Source of the DNA: Streptomyces canus
GTDB taxonomy: Bacteria > Actinomycetota > Actinomycetes > Streptomycetales > Streptomycetaceae
Direction of reading: 5' to 3'
Assembly (NCBI RefSeq): GCF_041435015.1
Contig: NZ_CP107989.1
Location: 3,782,001 to 3,846,000 of the forward strand
DNA length: 64,000 nucleotides
Positions 47,705 to 57,534 of this stretch are shown here, piece by piece. Under the pieces are notes generated by a model. The model was given only the letters and a program-made list of their open reading frames with translations, searched no databases and was not told the DNA's origin. Position 1 is the stretch's first letter; the number at the start of each line of letters is the position of its first letter. Made by a program: the position numbers and the translations under genes.

Positions 47705-47741
47705 CGAGAGGGCCCGGCCGCCTGGCGGCCGGGCCCTCTCG
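47705..47741. terminator. Bidirectional terminator hairpin
   Basis: A long GC-rich inverted repeat (CGAGAGGGCCCGGCCGCC from 47705, complement ending at 47741) lies between the convergent nitroreductase and DUF4245 genes, only 7 bp from the latter's stop. It can act in both directions. Confidence 0.8.
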
Positions 47742-47748
47742 CGTGGTC

Positions 47749-48270
47749 TCACGCCGTCTTGAGCGACTTCGCCATCTCGGCCAACTGGCCGAACGATCCC
47801 GTGCCCGCGACCACCGTCGTCGCGCCGTCGCCGGTGTGGACGAGGGCGTCGTAGCGGCCGCCGGTGTACCGCGTCCAGGTGCGGCCCGCGATCTGCTGGG
47901 TCTGCTTCGTCGCCTCGCCGCCCTGGCTCGCCTCGTCGATGAACGTCGACGGCTTCTGCGTCGACTGCTCGACCTGCACGTACTGATCACCAGGGGCCTG
48001 GAAACCCAGGTGCCAGGCGTCGAACCGGTCGCCCTGGAAACGCACCGAAGTCGCCTTCCAGCCGGCCGGCAGATCCTCGGGCGCGGCCACCGGATAGGAG
48101 GCCGCGCGGCGGGCCGTGAGCAGCTCGACGCGGTAGTCGACCGTCTTGATGTCGGGAGCGGAGTCGTCGTGCGGGATGAACACGTAGATGACCGCCGCCG
48201 CGATCCCGATCAGGCCCAGGGAGAGAATCATGTCCCGGACCGTCTTCTGCTTGCCGTTCGAACCTGCCAC
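47749..48270 (-). CDS. DUF4245 membrane-anchored protein
   Basis: A 173-residue protein with a basic N-terminus, one membrane anchor at about residues 15-32 (ILSLGLIGIAAAVIYVFIP) and an extracellular domain of DUF4245 type (VDYRVELLTARRAASYPV, LPAGWKATSVRF and GRTWTRYTGGRYDALVH). The family sits next to glpX in many actinobacteria; its function is unknown. It diverges from glpX with a 127-bp gap. Confidence 0.85.
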   Translation of the reverse strand: MAGSNGKQKTVRDMILSLGLIGIAAAVIYVFIPHDDSAPDIKTVDYRVELLTARRAASYPVAAPEDLPAGWKATSVRFQGDRFDAWHLGFQAPGDQYVQVEQSTQKPSTFIDEASQGGEATKQTQQIAGRTWTRYTGGRYDALVHTGDGATTVVAGTGSFGQLAEMAKSLKTA

Positions 48271-48397
48271 GCCCCCTATCGTCGCAGGTGCCCGGTCCGC
48301 TCATCCGTGGGGTCCCCTGCTCATTTTGTCGGACTGAGGATAGAGTCGACGGTCGAACCCTCATCCGGCCGTCGTCGTATCAGAAAGGTGCGCTCCG

Positions 48398-49432
48398 ATG
48401 ACCGAGCATCATCATCTGCCGTCCGAACTCGAGGTCCCCTCCGAGGCCCCCGACCGCAACCTCGCCCTGGAACTCGTCAGGGTGACCGAAGCCGCCGCGA
48501 TGGCCGCGGGCCGCTGGGTGGGCCGGGGCGAGAAGAACGGCGCCGACGGCGCCGCGGTGCGCGCCATGCGGTCCCTCGTCTCCACCGTGTCGATGAACGG
48601 CGTGGTCGTCATCGGTGAGGGCGAGAAGGACGAGGCCCCGATGCTCTTCAACGGAGAGCGCGTGGGCGACGGGACCGGCCCCGAGTGCGACATCGCCGTC
48701 GACCCGATCGACGGGACCACGCTGACGGCCAAGGGCATGCCGAACGCGATCGCCGTGCTGGCCGCGGCGGACCGCGGGTCGATGTTCGACCCGTCCGCCG
48801 TGTTCTACATGGACAAACTGGTCACGGGTCCCGAGGCCGCGGACTTCGTCGACATCAACGCGCCGGTCTCCGTGAACATCCGGCGGGTCGCCAAGGCCAA
48901 GCGGTCCACTCCGGAGGACGTGACCGTGGTCATCCTCGACCGGCCCCGGCACGAAGGGATCATCAAGGAGATCCGGGAGGCGGGAGCGCGGATCAAGCTG
49001 ATCTCCGACGGCGACGTGGCGGGGTCGATCTACGCGCTGCGCGAAGGCACCGGCGTCGACATGCTGCTGGGCATCGGCGGTACGCCGGAGGGGATCATCT
49101 CGGCCTGTGCCGTGAAGTGCCTCGGGGGGACGATCCAGGGCAAGCTGTGGCCGAAGGACGACGAGGAGCGGGCGCGGGCGATCGACGCCGGGCACGATCT
49201 GGACCGGGTGCTCATGACCGACGACCTGGTGTCCGGGGAGAACGTGTTCTTCGTGGCCACCGGGATCACCGACGGTGAGCTGCTGCGTGGTGTGCGGTAC
49301 CGGTCGGAGACCGCGACGACCGACTCGATCGTGATGCGGTCGAAGTCGGGGACGGTGCGGCGGATCGACTCCGAACACCGGCTCAGCAAGCTGCGGGCCT
49401 ACAGCGCGATCGACTTCGACCGCGCGAAGTAG
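48398..49432 (+). CDS. glpX: Class II fructose-1,6-bisphosphatase
   Basis: A 344-residue GlpX enzyme that dephosphorylates fructose-1,6-bisphosphate in gluconeogenesis. Metal-site motifs are GEGEKDEAP at residues 73-81 and DPIDGTT at 102-108. Other motifs are [11 protein letters not shown] (40-50), SDGDVAGSI and the C-terminal [12 protein letters not shown]. Mycobacteria and streptomycetes use this enzyme as their main FBPase. A strong terminator follows. Confidence 0.95.
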   Translation: MTEHHHLPSELEVPSEAPDRNLALELVRVTEAAAMAAGRWVGRGEKNGADGAAVRAMRSLVSTVSMNGVVVIGEGEKDEAPMLFNGERVGDGTGPECDIAVDPIDGTTLTAKGMPNAIAVLAAADRGSMFDPSAVFYMDKLVTGPEAADFVDINAPVSVNIRRVAKAKRSTPEDVTVVILDRPRHEGIIKEIREAGARIKLISDGDVAGSIYALREGTGVDMLLGIGGTPEGIISACAVKCLGGTIQGKLWPKDDEERARAIDAGHDLDRVLMTDDLVSGENVFFVATGITDGELLRGVRYRSETATTDSIVMRSKSGTVRRIDSEHRLSKLRAYSAIDFDRAK

Positions 49433-49450
49433 CTCGCGCCCGAAGCAAGT

Positions 49451-49478
49451 GGGCGCCCCCGGTGCGGAGGGGGCGCCC
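49451..49478. terminator. Bidirectional terminator after glpX
   Basis: A perfect 10-bp stem GGGCGCCCCC (49451-49460) / GGGGGCGCCC (49469-49478) with an 8-base loop, followed by a T-rich tract. It separates glpX from the convergent wbl gene. Confidence 0.85.
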
Positions 49479-49505
49479 TTTCCCTTTGCCCTTGTTGCCC
49501 TTGCT

Positions 49506-49880
49506 TCAGCCTGCCTGGGCTATGCGCGCCGCCCTCGCCGCCTTCTGCAGTTCCAGGTCGCGGCGGCGCCTGCGGGCCAGGACCACCCGGCGTTCCGCTG
49601 CGGTGAGGCCGCCCCAGACGCCGTAGGGCTCGGGTTGGAGCAGGGCGTGTTCGCGACACTCGACCATGACGGGACAGCGGGCGCAGACGCGCTTCGCGGC
49701 CTCCTCGCGGGAAAGCCTGGCGGCGGTGGGTTCCTTGGACGGGGCGAAGAACAGGCCGGCCTCGTCGCGCCGGCACACCGCCTCGGTGTGCCATGGAGCG
49801 TCTTGGTCCCTGTCCCGCACTGGCACCCGCTGGGCCGGAACGGCAGCGACCTGCAGGGACGAATGCGGCGGTTGCAGCAC
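49506..49880 (-). CDS. wblI: WhiB-like [4Fe-4S] regulator (WblI-type)
   Basis: A 124-residue Wbl protein. The cluster ligands are Cys36, Cys66, Cys69 and Cys75, the G[V/I]WGG turn is GVWGG at 87-91, and a basic DNA-contact tail follows (LARRRRRDLELQ). The GTG start at 49880 follows AGGAG. Wbl proteins bind sigma factor region 4 and respond to O2 or NO through the cluster. The symbol is assigned from position next to glpX, which in S. coelicolor is wblI as I recall; treat the letter as tentative. The 174-bp gap upstream shows no gene. Confidence 0.82.
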   Translation of the reverse strand: MLQPPHSSLQVAAVPAQRVPVRDRDQDAPWHTEAVCRRDEAGLFFAPSKEPTAARLSREEAAKRVCARCPVMVECREHALLQPEPYGVWGGLTAAERRVVLARRRRRDLELQKAARAARIAQAG

Positions 49881-50054
49881 GGTCTACTCCTGACGACGGC
49901 TTCGCGAGCGAGAGACGATGCAGCAAGCCCTACCCGCTGTGCGCGCGCCTATGCACTGAGTCCCGAACCGCTGGATCGCGGGCGGTCGCGTGCGCTTCCG
50001 GGAGCCCGCCTCGGGCGGATCCGTCCGCTTCGGGTGCGCCCGGATTCACAACCG

Positions 50055-50771
50055 TCAACGATCCAGGTGTTTGCGCAAACTCCTGTCGACCTTGCGATCG
50101 ACCGCGCGCTGAACCCGGTCGAGGATGTCCGCGACGAGCTTGCCCCGCTTCGGCTTCGCGTCGACACTGCCGAGGACGGCCCAGCCGTCGACGTAGACCA
50201 CGGGCGCGTCCTGCTCGGCCGAGTCGAGCGTGTCCACCTGGAAGTCGCCGAGGACACCGACTCCCGTGCCGCGCAGCGAGATGTTCTCGGGGACGCGCAC
50301 CTCGACGCTGCCGCAGAGCGAGAACGCCTTGATCACGACCTGGCGGTACTCGAAGATCGCCTCACTGAGGTCGATCTCCACGCTGCCGAAGATCGCGTAG
50401 GCGTGGATGCGGCGGCCCGCGCGCCAGCGGCCCTTGCGGACGGCGGCACTCAGGACCGCCACCACGTTGTCGTCGGGGTCGTGGGGTATCGCGTCGGTCG
50501 GGCGGTTCGGGGCCGGGGTCCAGGCCGGGGCGGCGCGACGCTCGTGGGCCGCCGGCAGGTCCCGTATGAAGACCTCCAGCTCGCCCACCGTCTTGGCGCT
50601 CAGCACCCCCTCGACCCGCTCCGCGTGCTCGTCCGCGGTGAGGCGGCCCTCGGCGAGGGCCTCGCGCAGGATGTCGGCGATACGGTCGCGGTCGGCGTCC
50701 GAGGCACGCAGGTCGGCCACCGCGGGTGCGGGGCCGGCGTGCTTCTGAAGGTCGGGCTTCTGAAGGTCCAC
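50055..50771 (-). CDS. DUF1707 protein with LiaF-like C-terminal domain
   Basis: A 238-residue protein. The DUF1707 module (LRASDADRDRIADILREALAEGRLTADEHAERVEGVL) lies at about residues 19-58. An Ala/Pro linker follows, then a beta-rich domain (about 115-215: FGSVEIDLSEAIFEYRQVVIKAFSLCGSVEVRVP) like the cell-wall-active-antibiotic-response LiaF C-terminus. A basic tail ends the protein. No membrane helix is visible, unlike many DUF1707 proteins. The GTG at 50771 has a poor ribosome-binding site. Function is unknown; it is divergent from fumB. Confidence 0.8.
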   Translation of the reverse strand: MDLQKPDLQKHAGPAPAVADLRASDADRDRIADILREALAEGRLTADEHAERVEGVLSAKTVGELEVFIRDLPAAHERRAAPAWTPAPNRPTDAIPHDPDDNVVAVLSAAVRKGRWRAGRRIHAYAIFGSVEIDLSEAIFEYRQVVIKAFSLCGSVEVRVPENISLRGTGVGVLGDFQVDTLDSAEQDAPVVYVDGWAVLGSVDAKPKRGKLVADILDRVQRAVDRKVDRSLRKHLDR

Positions 50772-50937
50772 GGCAGCAGCGTACCGAAACGCGATAGATC
50801 GCGACCAGGCCTGTGGACAACTCTTCGCGAACCAACTGAGCCTTACCTCACAAGCTCCCTTCCTTGGACAGGTTCTACGCTGGTGAGGCCCGCCAACGGA
50901 GGTGGGCGGCCGTCTTTCGAGTGAGGAATGGGCTGAG

Positions 50938-52608
<1,671 letters not shown>

Positions 52609-52638
52609 CGGCGAAGCGCACGCTCTTGTTGAAGCCTC

Positions 52639-52669
52639 CGGACCCCTCGGCGGACGCCGGGGGGGTCCG
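52639..52669. terminator. Terminator hairpin after fumB
   Basis: CGGACCCC (52639-52646) and GGGGTCCG (52662-52669) form an 8-bp stem followed by TTGCTGCGTT. It lies between fumB and the convergent epoxide hydrolase gene and can terminate both. Confidence 0.75.
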
Positions 52670-52678
52670 TTGCTGCGT

Positions 52679-53851
52679 TCACCGGTTGGCGGCCAGCACG
52701 GCCCTGAGGCCCTCTTGCAGGTCTTTGACGAAATACTCGGGAACCTCCAGCGACGGGAAATGGCCCCCGCTTTCGGGCGACTCCCATCGGACGATCTGCC
52801 GGTACCGCTCCTGTGCCCAGGGGCGCGGAGACTTCTCGATGTCGCGGGGATACATGGTGATCGCCGACGGGACGTCGACCCGGAGTTCCGGGTCCAGCGA
52901 GTTGTGGCTTTCGTAGTAGATGCGGGCCGCCGATGCGCCGGTCCGCGTCAGCCAGTACAGGGTGACGTCGTCAAGAACCCTGTCCATGGAGATCGTCTCG
53001 AACGGGCTGTCCTCGGTGTCCGACCACTCGGCGAACTTGTCGAGGATCCAGGCAAGAAGCCCGACCGGTGAGTCGACGAGCGAGTAGCCGATGGTCTGCG
53101 GTCGCGTCGCCTGCTGCTTCGCGTACGCCGCGCGGTGGCGCCAGAAATCACGGGTTTCCTCGGTCCACTCGCGCTCGGCCGCCGTCAGCCCGTCCGTGGT
53201 CAACCCGGGCGGCGCCTCCGCGAACAATGTGTGGATGCCGAGAACCTGCTCCGGGAACCTGCCGCCGAGGACCGTGGTGATATTGCCTCCCCAATCGCCG
53301 CCGTGGGCCACGAACTTGCTGTAGCCGAGCCTTCCCATCAGTTCCACCCATGCGGCCGCGATCTTTTCGGTTCCCCACCCGGTGATGGCCGGCTTGTCGC
53401 TGTACCCGAAGCCCGGCAGCGACGGGACCACGACATGGAACGCCGGCGCGTCCGCGTCCTTCGGGTCTGCCAGCTCGTCCACCACATCGATGAACTCGGC
53501 AATGCTGCCCGGCCAGCCGTGCGTCAGGATCAGCGGAGTGGCATCCGTGCGCCCGGATCGGCGGTGCAGGAAGTGGATTCCCAGACCATCAATGGTCGTG
53601 CGGAACTGGCCGATTCGGTCGAGGCGCTCTTCGAACGACCGCCAGTTGTACGCGGTGCGCCAGTAGTTGACGACCTCGACGAGGTCGGCGAGCGGAACGC
53701 CCTGTTCCCATCGGCGAGGGTCGGGCGCGCCGCGCCGGACCGTCTCGGCCTCCGGTAGTCGCGCCGCGGCCAGTCGTGCGCGCAGTTCGTCGAGGTCGGC
53801 GTCGGTTGCGTGGGCTTCAAATGCCTGTACGTCGCTGGTCGGACGGGGCAT
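52679..53851 (-). CDS. Epoxide hydrolase (alpha/beta hydrolase with EHN N-terminal domain)
   Basis: A 390-residue enzyme. The N-terminal EHN segment (residues 8-105) precedes the hydrolase fold, with oxyanion motif HGWPGS at 111-116 and nucleophile Asp186 in GGDWGG. Cap tyrosines probably lie in SLVDSPVGLLAWILDKF and TLYW. The general base is His364 in SGGHF. It opens epoxides to diols, like microsomal-type epoxide hydrolases. AGGAGG precedes the ATG. It diverges from a CGNR regulator with operator-like dyads between, so it is probably under that regulator's control. It belongs to an apparent insertion between the fumarase genes. Confidence 0.9.
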   Translation of the reverse strand: MPRPTSDVQAFEAHATDADLDELRARLAAARLPEAETVRRGAPDPRRWEQGVPLADLVEVVNYWRTAYNWRSFEERLDRIGQFRTTIDGLGIHFLHRRSGRTDATPLILTHGWPGSIAEFIDVVDELADPKDADAPAFHVVVPSLPGFGYSDKPAITGWGTEKIAAAWVELMGRLGYSKFVAHGGDWGGNITTVLGGRFPEQVLGIHTLFAEAPPGLTTDGLTAAEREWTEETRDFWRHRAAYAKQQATRPQTIGYSLVDSPVGLLAWILDKFAEWSDTEDSPFETISMDRVLDDVTLYWLTRTGASAARIYYESHNSLDPELRVDVPSAITMYPRDIEKSPRPWAQERYRQIVRWESPESGGHFPSLEVPEYFVKDLQEGLRAVLAANR

Positions 53852-53869
53852 GAGACCTCCTGGCCGTCG

Positions 53870-53892
53870 TGGAACCGTCTAAGGCGGTTCCA
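53870..53892. promoter_or_regulatory. Operator-like dyad 1 (epoxide hydrolase/CGNR intergenic)
   Basis: A perfect 8-bp inverted repeat TGGAACCG / CGGTTCCA with a 7-base centre TCTAAGG, 18 bp upstream of the epoxide hydrolase start. A second copy lies at 53917-53939. It is a candidate binding site for the divergent CGNR regulator. Confidence 0.6.
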
Positions 53893-53916
53893 GCGTGACA
53901 CGCCTTCCTGCCGACG

Positions 53917-53939
53917 AGCAACCGGCTAAGGTGGTTCCA
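53917..53939. promoter_or_regulatory. Operator-like dyad 2 overlapping the CGNR start
   Basis: This 23-bp element matches dyad 1 at 19 of 23 positions (same CTAAGG centre and GGTTCCA right arm) and ends on the A of the CGNR start codon. Binding there would block the regulator's own expression. Confidence 0.55.
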
Positions 53940-54517
53940 TGCGTGCCGGCCTCCCTGACTTCCGCCTCGGTACCGTGCTGGCGACCAGCTTCACGGGGAC
54001 TCTGTCGGAGCGTCATGGCAACGCCGTGGAGCGCATTCCCACGCCGCAACGACTCGTCGACTGGCTGGCCCTGTACGGCCTCGCCGTGGACTCCTGCACC
54101 CCTGCCCAGCTCGACCTCGCCCGGGAACTGAGGGAGTCGATTCACGCCGCCGCGACAGCCGCCGCGATCCAGGACGCTCTCCCTGCGTCCGCTGTCCAAG
54201 TCATCAACGACCGCAGCGTCCAGGGTCGGGCCGCGGCGGTCCTGACCCCCGAGGGCGAGCGGCGATGGCAGCTCGGCTCGGCTTCCCGTGTGGAAGACGC
54301 CCTCGGCGTGATCGCCGCCGACGCGATCAGCATCATCGCGGGCGAACGAGACGGAAAACTGGCCTTGTGCGCATCACCGACCTGCCGGGCCGCCTTCTTC
54401 GACACCAGCCAGAGCCGCACCCGCAAATGGTGCGACATGAACACGTGCGGGAATCGCCAGAAGAAGGCGCGCTTCCATGCCAACCAGCGCAAAAACACCA
54501 GCTCAGCGGTCGGCTGA
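53939..54517 (+). CDS. CGNR zinc-finger transcriptional regulator
   Basis: A 192-residue protein with an N-terminal ABATE/stress-responsive-like domain (about residues 8-135) and a C-terminal CGNR zinc finger: Cys144, Cys149, Cys165 and Cys170, in CASPTC then WCDMNTCGNR, with a basic tail RQKKARFHANQRK for DNA contact. The family consists of small actinobacterial regulators, mostly uncharacterised. It is divergent from the epoxide hydrolase gene and shares two matching dyads with it. AAGG upstream of the ATG could be the ribosome-binding site. Confidence 0.85.
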   Translation: MRAGLPDFRLGTVLATSFTGTLSERHGNAVERIPTPQRLVDWLALYGLAVDSCTPAQLDLARELRESIHAAATAAAIQDALPASAVQVINDRSVQGRAAAVLTPEGERRWQLGSASRVEDALGVIAADAISIIAGERDGKLALCASPTCRAAFFDTSQSRTRKWCDMNTCGNRQKKARFHANQRKNTSSAVG

Positions 54518-55023
54518 CCGGCGGTTCAGCCAGGAGAACGACGCGATCGGCTTCGACGTCGAACCCGAGAACGGGATGCCCTTAGTCGCCCCCCGGATCC
54601 ATCGCAGGAAGCCGCAGAGCACATCGAGTCGCTCCTGGCCCCGCAGCGCACGCAGATCGACATCGAGCACGGCCCGCATCGCGGCAGTCGTTTTCGCAGT
54701 AGGAATCGAGGACGTGGTCGGCCGAGGCGGAGGCCCATGCCGCCGAGGACCATGTCGCCTCGCGACTCAACGACATCGTCGAGCGACTCGACCCGCACAC
54801 GTACCGCACCGACCGCCTCGAACAGACACTGCGGTCCCTCACCACCGAACTGGCCGAGCGGCTGCGTGCGGAGTCGCAGCAGGCCGACCTGCGCGCACGG
54901 GAGTTGGCCCAGCACGCCCGCCAGGTCCAGTCCCGCGCCGATGAACTGCACCGTTACCCGGCCACTCTGATCCCGCCCGCCGAGCGGCCGAGCCTGCCGG
55001 GCCAGGTCCTGCGGCAGGAATAG
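54518..55023 (+). pseudogene. Frameshifted remnant of a helical protein gene
   Basis: No intact ORF fits this stretch, but protein-like sequence appears in pieces in three frames. The pieces are NDAIGFDVEPENGMPLV (from about 54538), EAAEHIESLLAPQRTQIDIEHG (from about 54608) and then a coiled-coil segment (RLEQTLRSLTTELAERLRAE and ELAQHARQVQSRADEL) up to TAG at 55021. The last frame has a stop just upstream and no ATG or GTG start. It looks like a decayed gene with at least two frameshifts. The parent family is not recognised. Confidence 0.55.
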
Positions 55024-55066
55024 CCTCGGCGGTCACGGACGCTGACCACGACGGAGGTGATCGGCA

Positions 55067-56470
55067 GTGGCCGACGAGCAGCAGGAACAGGCGTTTCGCA
55101 TCGAGCACGACTCCATGGGCGAGGTCCGTGTCCCGGTGGACGCCAGGTGGCGGGCCCAGACCCAGCGGGCCGTGGAGAACTTCCCCATCTCCGGACAGCG
55201 GATCGAACGGGCGCACATCGAGGCGCTCGCCCGGATCAAGGGAGCGGCCGCGAAGGTGAACGCGCGGCTGGGAGTGCTCGACAAGGACGTCGCGGAGGCG
55301 ATCCAGGAGGCGGCCGACGAGGTGGCCCGCGGCGACTGGGACGCGCACTTCCCCGTCGACGTCTTCCAGACCGGGTCCGGCACCTCGTCCAACATGAACA
55401 CCAACGAGGTCATCGCGACGCTGGCGACCGAGCGGCTCGGCCGTGACGTGCACCCCAACGACCACGTCAACGCCTCCCAGTCGTCCAACGACGTCTTCCC
55501 CTCCTCCATCCACATCGCCGCCACCGCCGCCGTCACCCGGGACCTGATCCCGGCGCTCCAGCACCTCGCCGCCGCCCTCACCCGCAAGTCCGAGGAGTTC
55601 GCCGACGTCGTGAAATCCGGGCGGACCCATCTGATGGACGCCACCCCGGTGACCTTGGGGCAGGAGTTCGGCGGGTACGCGGCACAGATCCGGTACGGCG
55701 TCGAGCGGCTCGAGGCCTCGCTGCCCCGGCTCGCCGAGCTGCCGTTGGGCGGCACCGCGGTCGGCACCGGCATCAACACCCCGCCCGGTTTCCCCGCCGC
55801 CGTCATCGAGGAGGTCGCCCGCACCACCGGGCTGCCGCTCACCGAGGCGCGGGACCACTTCGAGGCGCAGGGCGCCCGGGACGGGATCGTGGAGACCAGC
55901 GGACAGCTCAGGACCATCGCGGTCGGCCTGACGAAGATCGCGAATGATCTGCGGTGGATGTCCTCCGGGCCCAGGACCGGGCTCGCGGAGATCTCCCTGC
56001 CCGACCTCCAGCCCGGCTCGTCGATCATGCCCGGCAAGGTCAACCCCGTGATCCCGGAGGCCGTCCTCATGGTCGCCGCGCAGGTCGTCGGGAACGACGC
56101 GACCGTCGCCACCGCCGGTGCGGCCGGCAACTTCGAGCTCAACGTCATGCTGCCGGTCATCGCCAAGAACGTCCTGGAGTCGGTCCGGCTGCTCGCCAAC
56201 GTGTCCCGGCTGCTGGCCGACCGGACCGTCGACGGGATCGTCGCGCACCGCGAACGCGCCCGGGAGTACGCCGAGTCCTCGCCCTCCGTGGTCACCCCGC
56301 TCAACAAGTACATCGGGTACGAGGAGGCCGCGAAGGTCGCCAAGAAGGCCCTCGCGGAGCAGAAGACGATCCGCCAGGTCGTGCTGGAGAGCGGCTATGT
56401 CGAACGCGGCGATCTCACGGCGGAGCAGCTCGACGAGGCGCTGGATGTCCTGCGGATGACACGGCCGTAA
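55067..56470 (+). CDS. fumC: Class II fumarate hydratase
   Basis: A 467-residue homotetrameric, Fe-independent fumarase of the aspartase/fumarase superfamily. Conserved regions are [34 protein letters not shown] and the signature [11 protein letters not shown]. It performs the same TCA step as fumB but is oxygen-stable. The start is GTG after ACGGAGGTGAT. A close DUF402 gene follows 72 bp downstream. Confidence 0.93.
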   Translation: MADEQQEQAFRIEHDSMGEVRVPVDARWRAQTQRAVENFPISGQRIERAHIEALARIKGAAAKVNARLGVLDKDVAEAIQEAADEVARGDWDAHFPVDVFQTGSGTSSNMNTNEVIATLATERLGRDVHPNDHVNASQSSNDVFPSSIHIAATAAVTRDLIPALQHLAAALTRKSEEFADVVKSGRTHLMDATPVTLGQEFGGYAAQIRYGVERLEASLPRLAELPLGGTAVGTGINTPPGFPAAVIEEVARTTGLPLTEARDHFEAQGARDGIVETSGQLRTIAVGLTKIANDLRWMSSGPRTGLAEISLPDLQPGSSIMPGKVNPVIPEAVLMVAAQVVGNDATVATAGAAGNFELNVMLPVIAKNVLESVRLLANVSRLLADRTVDGIVAHRERAREYAESSPSVVTPLNKYIGYEEAAKVAKKALAEQKTIRQVVLESGYVERGDLTAEQLDEALDVLRMTRP

Positions 56471-56542
56471 CCTTTCCCCGCCCCGGGGTGAACCGTGACA
56501 CGCACCGCAGCGTCGTATGCCTATGGCACCTAATATCTGTTC

Positions 56543-57235
56543 ATGGCAGACGGTGGAGCGGTGAGAGCGGTGGAAGCGGGTACGTCGGCGCACTTCTGGG
56601 AGCCCGGGAGTCAGATCCTGTGGCGCTACCGGGAGAATGCCGGCGCGCACGTGCACATCGCCCGTCCGGTCACCGTCGTACGCGACGACGAGGACCTGCT
56701 CGCCGTGTGGCTGGCACCGGGGACCGAGTGTGTGAGGCCGGTGCTGGCCGACGGTACACCGGTGCATGCCGAGCCGTTGGAGTCGCGTTACACCAAGCCG
56801 CGTTCCGTCCAGCGGGACCGCTGGTTCGGCACCGGGGTGCTGAAGCTGGCGCTGCCGGGACTGCCGTGGTCGGTGTGGCTGTTCTGGGAGCCGGGCTGGC
56901 GGTTCAAGAACTGGTATGTGAACCTCGAGGAGCCGCTGGCGCGGTGGGCCGGGGGTGTGGACTCCGAGGACCACTTCCTGGACATCACCGTGGATCCGGA
57001 CCGCAGGTGGCAGTGGCGGGACGAGGACGAGTTCGCGCAGGCCCAGCAGGACGGGCTGATGGGCCCGGACCTGGCCGAACAGGTCAGGCAGGCGGGGCGG
57101 TCCGCGGTGGAGGTGATCCGCGCCTGGGGCCCGCCGTTCTCGGACGGCTGGCCCGACTGGCGGCCCGATCCGTCCTGGACTGTGCCGCTTCTTCCGGAAG
57201 ACTGGGACCGTATGCCCGCGCACTTGTCCTCATGA
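56543..57235 (+). CDS. DUF402 (FomD-like) protein
   Basis: A 230-residue protein with the DUF402 beta-barrel fold (about residues 70-190: VLKLALPGLPWSVWLFWEPGWRFKNWYVNLEEPL and DHFLDITVDPDRRW). Acidic residues there (E, D, D) form the metal site in relatives such as FomD and SA1684, which are nucleotide phosphatase/hydrolase-like. No fosfomycin-type cluster is nearby, so only the fold is assigned. The end carries a conserved Trp-rich segment. Confidence 0.85.
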   Translation: MADGGAVRAVEAGTSAHFWEPGSQILWRYRENAGAHVHIARPVTVVRDDEDLLAVWLAPGTECVRPVLADGTPVHAEPLESRYTKPRSVQRDRWFGTGVLKLALPGLPWSVWLFWEPGWRFKNWYVNLEEPLARWAGGVDSEDHFLDITVDPDRRWQWRDEDEFAQAQQDGLMGPDLAEQVRQAGRSAVEVIRAWGPPFSDGWPDWRPDPSWTVPLLPEDWDRMPAHLSS

Positions 57236-57351
57236 GACCCTTGATGCGCCCCGGGGCTGCAAACGTAGGATCGTCCTCCGCAAGAGTGCGCAGTGGCAAC
57301 TACCGGGGCGGGCACTGGGCTTGACCGATCGTCACCGAGGGGCGGCAGGAC

Positions 57352-57534
57352 GTGAGCGTGGGGTACGAGGGCAACACCGGTACGGGCCGCGCAAGGTTGA
57401 CCAAAAACGCAGGAACAGCCCCTGACCACGCGGGAATTCCGTTCCTGGGACACGCATTCCGGGTATCGGGATTTCGGCGGGACCAACTGCGCGTACGGCG
57501 TGCAGCCCCGGACGGACGGATTCGACACGCGTGA
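57352..57534 (+). CDS. Possible small ORF coupled to the phosphatase gene
   Basis: A 60-residue frame with a GTG start after GGCGGCAGGAC; its stop overlaps the GTG start of the phosphatase gene in a GTGA arrangement, the pattern of translational coupling. Composition is Arg/Gly-rich with no recognised motif, so it may be only leader sequence. The rest of the 57236-57530 gap shows no gene and should contain the promoter. Confidence 0.3.
   Translation: MSVGYEGNTGTGRARLTKNAGTAPDHAGIPFLGHAFRVSGFRRDQLRVRRAAPDGRIRHA

Noticed and set aside
56543..57235. Fosfomycin biosynthesis gene fomD
   Set aside because: Only the DUF402 fold is shared; no other fom-type gene lies nearby.
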